This document shows, piece after piece, positions 1-5,035 of a stretch of DNA of 8,677 nucleotides. A model generated the notes under the pieces. It was not told the origin of the DNA and searched no databases. It saw only the letters and a program-made list of their open reading frames with translations. The translations under genes and the position numbers were made by a program. Positions within the stretch are counted from its first letter, which is position 1, and each line of letters starts with the position of its first letter. The DNA is from Dehalococcoidia bacterium. GTDB taxonomy: Bacteria > Chloroflexota > Dehalococcoidia > GIF9 > AB-539-J10. The DNA lies in contig JALNYR010000081.1 in the NCBI GenBank assembly GCA_023229725.1, positions 1-8,677 of the forward strand. The letters are read 5' to 3'.

Positions 1-1
1 T

Positions 2-211
2 GGGGCTGAGTCGGCAATGATCGCAGAGAACAAGGATATCAGTGGTTTAGCAGTCTTTGGCGTCAAGGCCGATTTCGCGAAGCACACCCAGCCGTCTCCA
101 GAGAAATTCCCTTGGCGGCACCTCACAAGATGGGCCGAGTTGGTAGAGATTGAGAATAGGACTCCAGTTATTCCTGTTGGAGGATCGGCTGGAGGGATTC
201 GCGAATCATAG
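2..211 (+). CDS. C-terminal part of an unidentified protein (5' end outside window)
   Basis: The frame is open from the left edge to a TAG at 209-211, so this is probably the tail of a longer gene. An internal ATG at 17 would give 64 residues, but it has no convincing Shine-Dalgarno sequence, which favours the partial-gene reading. The visible peptide is soluble, mixed charged and hydrophobic, with a Trp-containing stretch (PWRHLTRWAELVEIENRT) and a glycine-rich end (GGSAGGIRES). I recognise no family. Its stop codon overlaps the ribosome binding site of the next gene (TAGGAGG at 209-215), so the two genes are probably co-transcribed and translationally linked. Confidence 0.45.
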   Translation, partial: GAESAMIAENKDISGLAVFGVKADFAKHTQPSPEKFPWRHLTRWAELVEIENRTPVIPVGGSAGGIRES

Positions 212-219
212 GAGGCGAC

Positions 220-729
220 ATGAAAACGTGTATCGTTATTGGATTGATCGCACTAATTGGGGCGGCGGTGTTTGGCGGGATTTCAATCTTGAACGGAATC
301 AAAGCCGGTACGTTTACATCTGAATTGCGGCTGGCTTACGCCGCCAGCACACCACAATCTAAGGCCCAGTATGTAAGATCGTTCATAGCCAAGGCTGAAT
401 CCGCGAATCTTCCAGAGTATGCCGCATGGATCGTCCAGCGGCCAGAGAATAGTGTCAGAATGCAACTCGATATTCTCGATGGGCTCGCCGCTCGCTGTGA
501 ACAACTTGCGACACTAGATCCATCATCATTTGGGTTCGCACAGGGGATGACGCAAATTACCCAAGACGAGTTTGAGTATACGTTATCGAATACTAAGGCA
601 GTATTTGCCAAGGCATTCTGTATTCAATACGGATGGTTTTCCATGTACGCATGGTTTATATTCCTAGGTATCGGGGTTCTGTTTATGTGCATTGTGATTG
701 CGATGGTAGACAACGACATGAGGTTTTAG
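220..729 (+). CDS. Hypothetical membrane protein with terminal membrane segments
   Basis: 169 residues, starting at an ATG four bases after a perfect AGGAGG (210-215). Hydrophobic segments lie at about residues 4-24 (CIVIGLIALIGAAVFGGISI) and 142-163 (rich in F, I, G, V and M). Between them is a ~115-residue polar, largely helical-looking region, and the C-terminal tail is short and charged (DNDMRF). The layout fits a protein with both ends on the same side of the inner membrane and the central part on the other. The N-terminal segment has no obvious signal-peptidase site, so it is more likely an anchor. A lysis, superinfection-exclusion or envelope role is possible in a phage, but no motif supports any one of these. 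Its TAG overlaps the end of the convergent glycosyltransferase gene by 3 bases. Confidence 0.7.
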   Translation: MKTCIVIGLIALIGAAVFGGISILNGIKAGTFTSELRLAYAASTPQSKAQYVRSFIAKAESANLPEYAAWIVQRPENSVRMQLDILDGLAARCEQLATLDPSSFGFAQGMTQITQDEFEYTLSNTKAVFAKAFCIQYGWFSMYAWFIFLGIGVLFMCIVIAMVDNDMRF

Positions 730-1469
730 GAAACCGATCGTTTCCACCCCTCAAGCCCTTCAAGATCCTCGTCTCGATAGATGTGGTACAGCGGTAGCGT
801 TGTATCGATCTTCATTTGGAAGCCATGCACCGCAGCGCGCACCCCGAAGTGGCGATCCTCTCCCCAGTAAGTCAGGTTGGGAACCGGCCAGTAGTTTACC
901 CCGGCCTGTAATACCTTCTGAGAGACGAGCAGGCAGCCCCCGATGAAGCCGACATCATACACGCCAGGAGAACGCAAGACTTCCTCTTTCCCGTGCCGGA
1001 ACTCGTACTCGTTGAAGTCCCAGGCGTTCGGTCGCTCGCCTTCATTTAGACGCCACTTCGTCCACATGATCTCGCCAACGATGTCTTCATTTAGCGAGAT
1101 GAGCCTCTGTAGCGTCTGCGGCTGGAGAACTTGGTCAGAATCGCAGAAGAAGATGTAGTCAACCCCATCGGCCTTCGCTTTCTCGATCAGTCTGTTCTTG
1201 GCCGAGGCCACGATGCTGACCGTATTGTCGCCCCAAAAGTGCGTAAAGCGCCCTCTCTTGACCGGGCCGGACTCGGTCGTCAAGACCTCGGCATACACAT
1301 CGCCGAGGATGCGGCGCATCATCTCTTCTTCGTAGCCCAGAGGGTTATGCAGCACAAAGGCGTAGCTGACATCAATCCCTGTTCGATCCTGCCACGCAAG
1401 GCCATCAAGGAACGCCTCTAGCACCTTCGGATTGTCCTGGTGGACACACGTCGAGATTTGCACTCTCAC
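726..1469 (-). CDS. GT-A-like glycosyltransferase (family 2-type fold), copy 1
   Basis: 247 residues, starting at GTG (1467-1469) and ending TAA. The N-terminal half looks like a nucleotide-sugar binding Rossmann-type domain. It leads into a hydrophobic strand ending in the metal-binding Asp-x-Asp motif: DYIFFCDSDQVLQP, with DSD at residues 110-112. Further on are FIGGCLLVSQKVL (175-187), WGEDRHFGVRAAVHG (202-216), where the acidic ED could supply the catalytic base, and a late His (LYHIY, 227-231). This DxD, then GG-x-LL, then ED-x-x-F...G pattern is typical of small GT-A enzymes in phage genomes. Such enzymes transfer sugars to phage DNA bases, virion proteins or host surface glycans; the substrate here cannot be told. 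Its start overlaps the stop of the upstream gene as GTGA (1466-1469), so translation is probably coupled. Fold confidence is good; specificity is unknown. Confidence 0.75.
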   Translation of the reverse strand: MRVQISTCVHQDNPKVLEAFLDGLAWQDRTGIDVSYAFVLHNPLGYEEEMMRRILGDVYAEVLTTESGPVKRGRFTHFWGDNTVSIVASAKNRLIEKAKADGVDYIFFCDSDQVLQPQTLQRLISLNEDIVGEIMWTKWRLNEGERPNAWDFNEYEFRHGKEEVLRSPGVYDVGFIGGCLLVSQKVLQAGVNYWPVPNLTYWGEDRHFGVRAAVHGFQMKIDTTLPLYHIYRDEDLEGLEGWKRSVS

Positions 1470-2161
1470 TTTGCGTCACCGGCCTCGATGTCGTCGCCCT
1501 CTAGGAACATCTTCAGGATCTCGTCCCTGTCTGGCGACATCAGCTTCATAACGTCCATCATGTCAAGCTCTTTGACGTGCGAGCACCAGACATCGAAGTC
1601 AACGTATGCCTCGAATCCGGCGTCCTGGGCGTGCTCGAAGAAAACGGTGTCTTCGCTCTTCCCGTCTGTCTTCCACTCATCTGTTTCAAGCCAATAGAAA
1701 CAACCTGGAGGCATCTGCCGCAATACGTCAGCCTTCATAAGGCAGAACGCTAGAGTGCCAATGTCTACCTTCTGGAGTCCGTTCCACTGCGGCGGCGGGA
1801 GAACGAGGTAGCCGCCCTCCGATCTTGACCAGGCCACGGGCTGCGGTCCCCACCGCTTCCAGTTTGTAACCGCGCCGGAGACAATGTCCTTGTCATCCTC
1901 TAGCAGTTTGTCTAGGCCGTTCAATGGCGGGATGGTGTCAGAGTCAACCCACAAGACGTGTGTGAAATGAAATTCCTTGTCAAACTTGACGAAGTCTTTG
2001 TGGAGCGCGTTGCGGACTCTGTGATGCGGAGTCGCCATCTTGAAGTTCAATCTCCAAGAAGCCTTCCCGGTTACGAGCCACTGCATAAGGCGCGAAACGA
2101 GAGCGGCATGAAGCCAGTTCGTGTTTGGAGATGCAAGGTAGATCGAAGGTCGGTCGCTCAT
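1466..2161 (-). CDS. GT-A-like glycosyltransferase, copy 2
   Basis: 231 residues. The ATG at 2161 is preceded on the minus strand by AAAGGGGGCCAA, a usable Shine-Dalgarno. It has the same ordered landmarks as the downstream gene: an early strand (SIYLASPNTNW), FTHVLWVDSDTIPP with DSD at residues 73-75, DIGTLAFCLMKADVL (133-147) in place of the GG-x-LL strand, then SEDTVFFEHAQDAGFEAYVDF (169-189) with the acidic pair, and a late Cys-Ser-His (193-195). The C-terminus is acidic (EGDDIEAGDAK). The two genes therefore look like distant paralogues, sharing architecture but little direct identity. Together they could modify one target sequentially or act on two sugars. No clear promoter is visible in the 68-base gap to the divergent gene at 2230; a weak minus-strand candidate (TTCATC, 17 bases, TATCAC) overlaps the palindrome there. 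Confidence 0.72.
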   Translation of the reverse strand: MSDRPSIYLASPNTNWLHAALVSRLMQWLVTGKASWRLNFKMATPHHRVRNALHKDFVKFDKEFHFTHVLWVDSDTIPPLNGLDKLLEDDKDIVSGAVTNWKRWGPQPVAWSRSEGGYLVLPPPQWNGLQKVDIGTLAFCLMKADVLRQMPPGCFYWLETDEWKTDGKSEDTVFFEHAQDAGFEAYVDFDVWCSHVKELDMMDVMKLMSPDRDEILKMFLEGDDIEAGDAK

Positions 2162-2181
2162 TTGGCCCCCTTTAGTTGGCC

Positions 2182-2210
2182 TTGACGATCAATGCGAAAC
2201 GTGATAGACT
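2182..2210 (+). promoter_or_regulatory. Sigma70-type promoter for the gene at 2230
   Basis: TTGACG (2182-2187), a 17-base spacer and TAGACT (2205-2210) match the bacterial -35 and -10 consensus at 5/6 and 4/6 positions. Transcription would start near 2217, leaving a leader of only about a dozen bases before the ATG at 2230, with AGGAGG at 2219-2224. The correct spacing and the immediately following ribosome binding site and gene make this well supported for a sequence-only call. Confidence 0.65.
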
Positions 2211-2220
2211 AGAAATCTAG
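2209..2220. promoter_or_regulatory. Putative operator palindrome over the start point
   Basis: CTAGA-AA-TCTAG is a perfect inverted repeat with 5-base arms and a 2-base centre. It overlaps the end of the -10 box, the expected start point and the first bases of the Shine-Dalgarno. A dimeric repressor bound here would block initiation. No cognate regulator is visible in this window. A 12-bp palindrome alone could arise by chance, so the call rests on its position. Confidence 0.4.
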
Positions 2221-2229
2221 GAGGATGAA

Positions 2230-2574
2230 ATGCCAGAACAGATTGTGAGGCGCAGTCAGATCGGAGAAGTCGGAGTCGACACTGGGCAGGTCATCATTTG
2301 CGATCCCGCCAACATTGATTCGTGGGTTGACCATGAATATAGCGACGGGCCAGGACGAACGCATGAGTTCTCATACGATGGAGCATGTCGCGAAAGCGGA
2401 AGCCGCCCAGATAGAGGAGGCTGGCTCAAGATTGGCTCTACATATTGCACAGTCGCGGAATCAGGCTATGGAGACGGAGTCTATCCAGTATATGCCGACT
2501 ACAATCGTGGAGGGCATATCGTGCGCCTCGTCATCGACTTCTCGGATTGCGAGAAAGAGACGCGGGAAGAATAG
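2230..2574 (+). CDS. Small phage protein resembling DUF4241-type proteins
   Basis: 114 residues from an ATG five bases after AGGAGG, with its own promoter at 2182-2210. An early VDTGQVIICDPANI (residues 16-29) resembles the 'VDSGQ-x-x-x-x-DP' opening of many small phage and bacterial proteins. The C-terminal AESGYGDGVYPVYADY (76-91) followed by VRLVIDF (98-104) resembles the core of DUF4241 domains. The middle is polar, with Trp 65 and two Cys (53, 73). No enzymatic residues are evident and the biochemical role is unknown. It runs opposite to the tail genes on one side and divergently from the glycosyltransferases on the other, and it ends 43 bases before the convergent tail-tube gene. An isolated, self-promoted gene within a late module is the usual description of a 'moron'. 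The family resemblance is from memory of the motif, not a search. Confidence 0.72.
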   Translation: MPEQIVRRSQIGEVGVDTGQVIICDPANIDSWVDHEYSDGPGRTHEFSYDGACRESGSRPDRGGWLKIGSTYCTVAESGYGDGVYPVYADYNRGGHIVRLVIDFSDCEKETREE

Positions 2575-2579
2575 TTGAT

Positions 2580-2609
2580 GCTGGCGGAAACATTCCTGTC
2601 CCCGCCAGC
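2580..2609. terminator. Hairpin between convergent genes, possible bidirectional terminator
   Basis: GCTGGCGG (2580-2587) and CCGCCAGC (2602-2609) form a perfect 8-bp stem with a 14-base loop. It sits 5 bases after the plus-strand stop (2574) and 7 bases after the minus-strand stop (2617). This is where a shared terminator is expected, but neither side has a T-run. It may instead be an RNA-stabilising hairpin or a weak terminator. Confidence 0.4.
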
Positions 2610-2616
2610 GAATTGG

Positions 2617-3030
2617 TTACGTCGTGTAAGACAGCGCCCCGACTCCCGACAGAGTTGCCGAGAACGTGGCCGCCGCATCAACGGCAGTGGAGGGAGTAAT
2701 CCCAACTACAATTGCACTCCCCGAAAAATACTTAGCATTGCCGTCATCTACATAGAATCTAACTTCAACCTCGTCGCCGAATTGAGTCCACAGGAGATCG
2801 CAGCCGGACGTATCGCTGTAACTCCATTGTCCCTCAACCGTCGCCGTCCACTTCTTCAAACTTCCAACGCTCTCTGCCCACCCATTCCCGCTAAACGCCG
2901 AGACATCGACCTCGTTGGCCGTAATGTCAATCGACCAGGAACGGATATGCGCGATCTCGGCGGGAGTACCGCCGCTATCAGCAAGGTAGAAAGCGCCATT
3001 AATTCCGCTGACCGGAGGCGCGAATGCCAT
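2617..3030 (-). CDS. Phage tail tube-like protein, copy 2
   Basis: 137 residues; TAGGAGGAAACT lies directly before the ATG at 3030. Most of the protein is alternating beta strands: AFYLADSG near the N-terminus, HIRSWSIDITANEVDVSAFSG (28-48), KKWTATVEGQWSY (59-71), VEVRFYVDDG (88-97), KYFSGSAIVVGITPS (100-114), and a final AAATFSATLSGVGALSY (119-135). This resembles small tail tube proteins of siphoviruses, which polymerise as stacked hexameric rings around the DNA channel. Its position right after the terminator and gp10-like genes supports that. It is a close tandem copy of the upstream gene: I count about 105 identical residues over 137. Differences cluster at residues 11-28 and 71-101. A head decoration or other beta-sandwich virion protein is a less likely alternative. 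Confidence 0.72.
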   Translation of the reverse strand: MAFAPPVSGINGAFYLADSGGTPAEIAHIRSWSIDITANEVDVSAFSGNGWAESVGSLKKWTATVEGQWSYSDTSGCDLLWTQFGDEVEVRFYVDDGNAKYFSGSAIVVGITPSTAVDAAATFSATLSGVGALSYTT

Positions 3031-3039
3031 AGTTTCCTC

Positions 3040-3456
3040 CTAAGCCGTGTTGTAGGTAAGAGCGCCCATGCCAGAGAGCGTCGCCGAGAACGTCGCGGCG
3101 GCGTCAACCGCAGTAGACGGAGTCAGCCCCACAACAGCCGCAGTCCCGCTGAAGTACGCAGTATTGGCTTGGTCAATGTAGAATCGCACATCGACATAGT
3201 CGCCAAAACTGTCCCAAACATCGTCCATGCCCGAGGTCGCACTATAGTTCCACGATCCCTCGACAGTAGCCGTCCACTTCTTCAGGCTGCCAACACTGTC
3301 GGCCCATCCGTTTCCGCTGAATCCGGAAACGTCCACCTCATTTGCCGTGAGGTCGATACTCCAAGACCTAATGTTGGCAATTTCTCCAATCGTTCCACCG
3401 CTAGTTACAAGGTAGAACGCGCCAGCAATACCGCTGACCGGAGGCGTAATTGCCAT
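3040..3456 (-). CDS. Phage tail tube-like protein, copy 1
   Basis: 138 residues, ATG at 3456 preceded by AAGGAGAGGCT. It has the same beta-rich layout as the following gene, with conserved NIRSWSIDLTANEVDVSGFSG (28-48), GSLKKWTATVEG (56-67) and TPSTAVDAAATFSATLSG (112-129). Its TAG lies inside the Shine-Dalgarno of copy 2 (TAGGAGG), with 9 bases between the two reading frames, so both should be made from one message at linked levels. Because it directly follows the tail-terminator-like gene, this copy is the one in the standard tail-tube position. Both copies are intact, with no frameshift or truncation, suggesting both are under selection. Confidence 0.75.
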   Translation of the reverse strand: MAITPPVSGIAGAFYLVTSGGTIGEIANIRSWSIDLTANEVDVSGFSGNGWADSVGSLKKWTATVEGSWNYSATSGMDDVWDSFGDYVDVRFYIDQANTAYFSGTAAVVGLTPSTAVDAAATFSATLSGMGALTYNTA

Positions 3457-3465
3457 AGCCTCTCC

Positions 3466-3903
3466 TTATGATTTATCACAAACCGCCCGGTAAAGGGCGT
3501 TGATGTTCCAGATGCCGAACTCATCGACATAAGGCCCAGTGATACTGTTCCTTAGCTCGCGCCGCAGTTCGCGCACGCGCCAACCGGAAAGGGTTAGGCT
3601 GGCCCCGTCGAACACGGCTTGGAGCTTTTCTAGTATGTCTTCTGCTTCGGTCGAGATGACGTTTTTCGAGAGGATCTTGAACTCGATAAGCGGCGTCTCG
3701 GTCGAAGGAACCGCCCCTCCGCTGAAGGTTAGCTCGGAAGACGTTGTGATGATGCTGTAGAGCACTATAGGGTAGTTGTCTTGCGTGATTCCATCCGGCG
3801 CTTTGTAGAAGTAGAATCCATTGATGGCGGTTTTGAAGCCGCTCGTGTCGGCGTTGTACTTGTCAAAGAGTTTGGCCTTGATCTGTCGCTGGAGTACGCC
3901 CAT
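3466..3903 (-). CDS. Tail terminator-like / tail completion protein (DUF3168-like)
   Basis: 145 residues. The start at 3903 is one base after the TGA of the upstream gene (GGGATGATATG), so translation is likely coupled. The protein opens with a helix (LQRQIKAKLFDKYN, 4-17). A beta region follows: PIVLYSIITTSSELTFSG (45-62) and TPLIEFKILSKN (70-81). Next come a helix, STEAEDILEKLQAVFDG (84-100), and a final strand pair around GWRVRELRRE and WNINALYRAVC. This helix, then 'P-x-V-x-Y', then 'I-x-F-x-I.....A..I.......D' pattern is that of tail terminator proteins (gpU/DUF3168 type), which cap the finished tail tube and join it to the head connector. Its position between a gp10-like gene and the tail tube is standard. 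Sequence divergence in this family is high, so the call rests partly on context. Confidence 0.65.
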   Translation of the reverse strand: MGVLQRQIKAKLFDKYNADTSGFKTAINGFYFYKAPDGITQDNYPIVLYSIITTSSELTFSGGAVPSTETPLIEFKILSKNVISTEAEDILEKLQAVFDGASLTLSGWRVRELRRELRNSITGPYVDEFGIWNINALYRAVCDKS

Positions 3904-3904
3904 A

Positions 3905-4354
3905 TCATCCCGCCACGATATCGCCGATTTTGACGCCAGGATACTTCCCGTCTACTTCCTCGATGGCCTTCTCCATGAAGTGAACCCCGTTCGGATCATT
4001 GGGAGAGCGCGGCCCGAAATTCTGGAAGAATGAGTAGTCTCCCCGGTCGCGCTCCGTCGTACCATTCTTGTTGCCACAACGATGCGTCTTAGCAATGACA
4101 AATGCCTGCCCCGGCCCAGCCGCGAGGCCCTCAATGGCCTCAACCTCTGGCGTTCCATTGTCCTGATTCATTGGTAGAACAACGTGGATGTTTCGTTTCA
4201 AATGCCCGGTGAGTTCGGGAGCATATTCTCTTGCCGCGAGCATCAAGTCCGTCGCGGCGGCAACGAGATTCTGTTGCAGATTCGCCGTGATGTTCGCGGC
4301 GAGGACTGCTTGCAAGGATGCAGGAATCTTGACACCGACGCTCATGTCAGACAT
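3905..4354 (-). CDS. HK97 gp10-like head-tail joining protein
   Basis: 149 residues from the ATG at 4354, with AAGAGGA four bases upstream; an in-frame ATG three codons in is a poorer choice. A long N-terminal helix (residues 11-43) leads to REYAPELTGHLKRNIHVVL (42-60). This matches the 'A-x-x-x-A-P-x-x-T-G-x-L-x-x-x-I' signature of the HK97 gp10 family. It is followed by a strand (GQAFVIAKT, 82-90) and YSFFQNFGPRSPND (107-120), where family members have 'YA-x-x-x-E-x-G'. PNGVHFMEKAIEE (121-133) matches the family's terminal 'P-x-F-M-x-P-A' helix. These proteins act at the head-tail junction during tail completion. An insertion with Cys and charged residues (HRCGNKNGTTERDRG, 91-105) is longer than usual. 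It is followed by the terminator-like gene one base later. Confidence 0.75.
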   Translation of the reverse strand: MSDMSVGVKIPASLQAVLAANITANLQQNLVAAATDLMLAAREYAPELTGHLKRNIHVVLPMNQDNGTPEVEAIEGLAAGPGQAFVIAKTHRCGNKNGTTERDRGDYSFFQNFGPRSPNDPNGVHFMEKAIEEVDGKYPGVKIGDIVAG

Positions 4355-4556
4355 TTGTCCTCTTGACTATCCTCCCGGCATGTTGTATAGTTCTAAGCGT
4401 GGCAGTCGAGGAGTTGCTGCTCCTGGACGATAAACGCCGAGAACAGCAAGTCTTGGCGCGAAGGGCCGAATTAGGGCCGCCCCAGATCCCATTTTTGGTA
4501 ATGGGGAGTCGGTATCGAGGCCGACGGTGCTGGGTGGGAATCCAGCCGATTGCCAT
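4347..4556 (-). CDS. Doubtful small minus-strand ORF in a 208-base gap
   Basis: 69 residues, very rich in Arg and Ser (for example RAKTCCSRRLSSRSSNSSTA), ending 8 bases inside the gp10-like gene and starting 6 bases after the stop of the head-closure-like gene. The packing is what a real minus-strand gene would show. However, there is no Shine-Dalgarno before its ATG (GGCGTAGAAAATC), and the composition looks like a shadow frame. It overlaps the plus-strand frame at 4399-4602 almost completely, so at most one is likely real. A third frame, also minus, is open across most of the gap (stop 4367-4369, internal ATG 4492). Third-position GC is similar in the plus frame and this one by my count, so composition does not decide. 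Confidence 0.28.
   Translation of the reverse strand: MAIGWIPTQHRRPRYRLPITKNGIWGGPNSALRAKTCCSRRLSSRSSNSSTATLRTIQHAGRIVKRTNV
4363..4391 (+). promoter_or_regulatory. Near-consensus sigma70-type promoter opposing the late genes
   Basis: TTGACT (4363-4368), a 17-base spacer and TATAGT (4386-4391) match consensus at 5/6 in each box with ideal spacing. It points rightward, against the minus-strand operon, from just upstream of the gp10-like gene. A start near 4398 would feed the plus-strand reading frame at 4399, or yield an antisense RNA across the end of the head-closure-like gene. The same architecture recurs at 2182 and 4984. Confidence 0.55.
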
Positions 4557-4602
4557 GATTTTCTACGCCGCCCCCTGCTTGATCCTGAAGTGGACTAGGT
4601 AG
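4399..4602 (+). CDS. Possible small plus-strand gene nested in the late operon
   Basis: 67 residues from a GTG at 4399, which lies almost on the expected start point of the promoter at 4363-4391, so translation would be leaderless or nearly so. A GAGGAG at 4408-4413 has no good in-frame ATG or GTG after it, only TTG and CTG codons. The N-terminal half is a plausible amphipathic, charged helix (EELLLLDDKRREQQVLARRA) and the C-terminal part is hydrophobic (PIAMIFYAAPCLILKW). No family is recognised. The last 40 bases run antisense to the 3' end of the head-closure-like gene. It competes with the minus-strand ORF at 4347-4556. The promoter favours it; the weak start argues against it. The transcript may also be a non-coding or antisense RNA. 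Confidence 0.35.
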   Translation: MAVEELLLLDDKRREQQVLARRAELGPPQIPFLVMGSRYRGRRCWVGIQPIAMIFYAAPCLILKWTR

Positions 4603-4970
4603 AGGTCAACCGCAGCCTTGTGGCCGACATACTTGTACGTCTGGCTGTTGTAGGAACACTCGTCATCGTCGGTTGGGGCGCCCGCGAGAGATGATTGGGC
4701 AAACAAAATTTGGACATCTGTTGACTCGACATTCTGCACGTTGGCGATGACGTTCCAATTGAAGTGGCCCACCAATGCGCTCGTCAATGAAGCTGTGCTG
4801 CCCCATGTCGCAGTCCCCAGCCCCGTATCAGGATTGTACGTCTGCGTCTTTGGGCCGCGATAGTACGTGACGGTTGCTGGCGCAATGTATTCAGTACACC
4901 CAAGAGCAACTGCCGCAGCACGAAGCTGCGCCAGCGCGGCAGGACCAGAAGCGTCTACGAGGGTGTTCAT
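4563..4970 (-). CDS. Head closure-like (neck) protein
   Basis: 135 residues from the ATG at 4970, chosen because CTGGAGGAAC directly precedes it. The same frame extends to an ATG at 5063 (166 residues), but that start has no Shine-Dalgarno and the extension runs through a promoter-like site and repeat on the other strand. After an N-terminal helix (PAALAQLRAAAVALG, 10-24) come beta strands: ATVTYYRGPKTQTYNP (32-47), VQILFAQSSLAGAPTDDDE (86-104), SYNSQTYKYVGHKAA (106-120) and DLYLVHFRIK (122-131). The sequence 'D-D-x-x-x-Y-N-x-x-x-Y-x-V-x-x-x-x-x...Y-x-V-x-x-R' is characteristic of head closure proteins (SPP1 gp16 / HK97 gp7 type), which seal the capsid exit after packaging. Location downstream of the adaptor and upstream of the gp10-like gene agrees. 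Confidence 0.6.
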   Translation of the reverse strand: MNTLVDASGPAALAQLRAAAVALGCTEYIAPATVTYYRGPKTQTYNPDTGLGTATWGSTASLTSALVGHFNWNVIANVQNVESTDVQILFAQSSLAGAPTDDDECSYNSQTYKYVGHKAAVDLYLVHFRIKQGAA

Positions 4971-4983
4971 GTTCCTCCAGGGC

Positions 4984-5012
4984 TTGACATGCGCCGATTG
5001 ATCGGTTATAGT
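4984..5012 (+). promoter_or_regulatory. Strong sigma70-type promoter opposing the late genes
   Basis: TTGACA (4984-4989), a 17-base spacer and TATAGT (5007-5012): 6/6 and 5/6 to consensus with ideal spacing. This is the best promoter in the window, yet it lies on the strand opposite the surrounding structural genes. It sits in the 128-base gap between the adaptor and the head-closure-like gene. Transcription would start near 5019 and run through a short frame at 5053, the pentamer repeat, and antisense into the adaptor gene. Confidence 0.65.
4994..5005. promoter_or_regulatory. Putative operator palindrome inside the promoter spacer
   Basis: CCGAT-TG-ATCGG is a perfect inverted repeat with 5-base arms and a 2-base centre, lying wholly between the -35 and -10 boxes of the promoter at 4984-5012. 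Spacer operators of this kind let a dimeric repressor or a MerR-like activator act directly on polymerase. The sequence differs from the palindrome at 2209-2220, so the same protein need not bind both. No regulator gene is visible here. Confidence 0.42.
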
Positions 5013-5035
5013 TTCATCGTTCTGGCCCGATACAA

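Noticed and set aside
2315..2578. Plus-strand 87-codon frame inside the DUF4241-like gene
   Set aside because: It lies almost wholly within a better-supported frame that has a promoter, AGGAGG and a recognisable motif; this one has no ribosome binding site.
2575..3471. A 298-codon open frame on the plus strand opposite both tail tube-like genes
   Set aside because: It is a mirror of the two minus-strand genes: Arg/Ser-rich, internally repetitive because the genes beneath are duplicated, and without a ribosome binding site. The minus-strand proteins have clear strand patterns and Shine-Dalgarno sequences.
3745..3772. Another plus-strand promoter-like match (TTGTGA, 16 bases, TATAGG)
   Set aside because: Weaker boxes, suboptimal spacing, inside the terminator-like gene, and no downstream plus-strand frame or ribosome binding site.
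4488..4505. CCCATT/AATGGG hairpin in the 4355-4562 gap
   Set aside because: Six-base stem with no T-run on either strand; too weak to call a terminator and likely chance.
4540..4600. Possible programmed frameshift at the G-rich end of the head-closure-like gene
   Set aside because: A G5 run precedes the stop and another minus frame is open beyond it, but there is no classical slippery heptamer and the protein already ends where the family does. Tail-chaperone frameshifts occur after the tail tube, not here.
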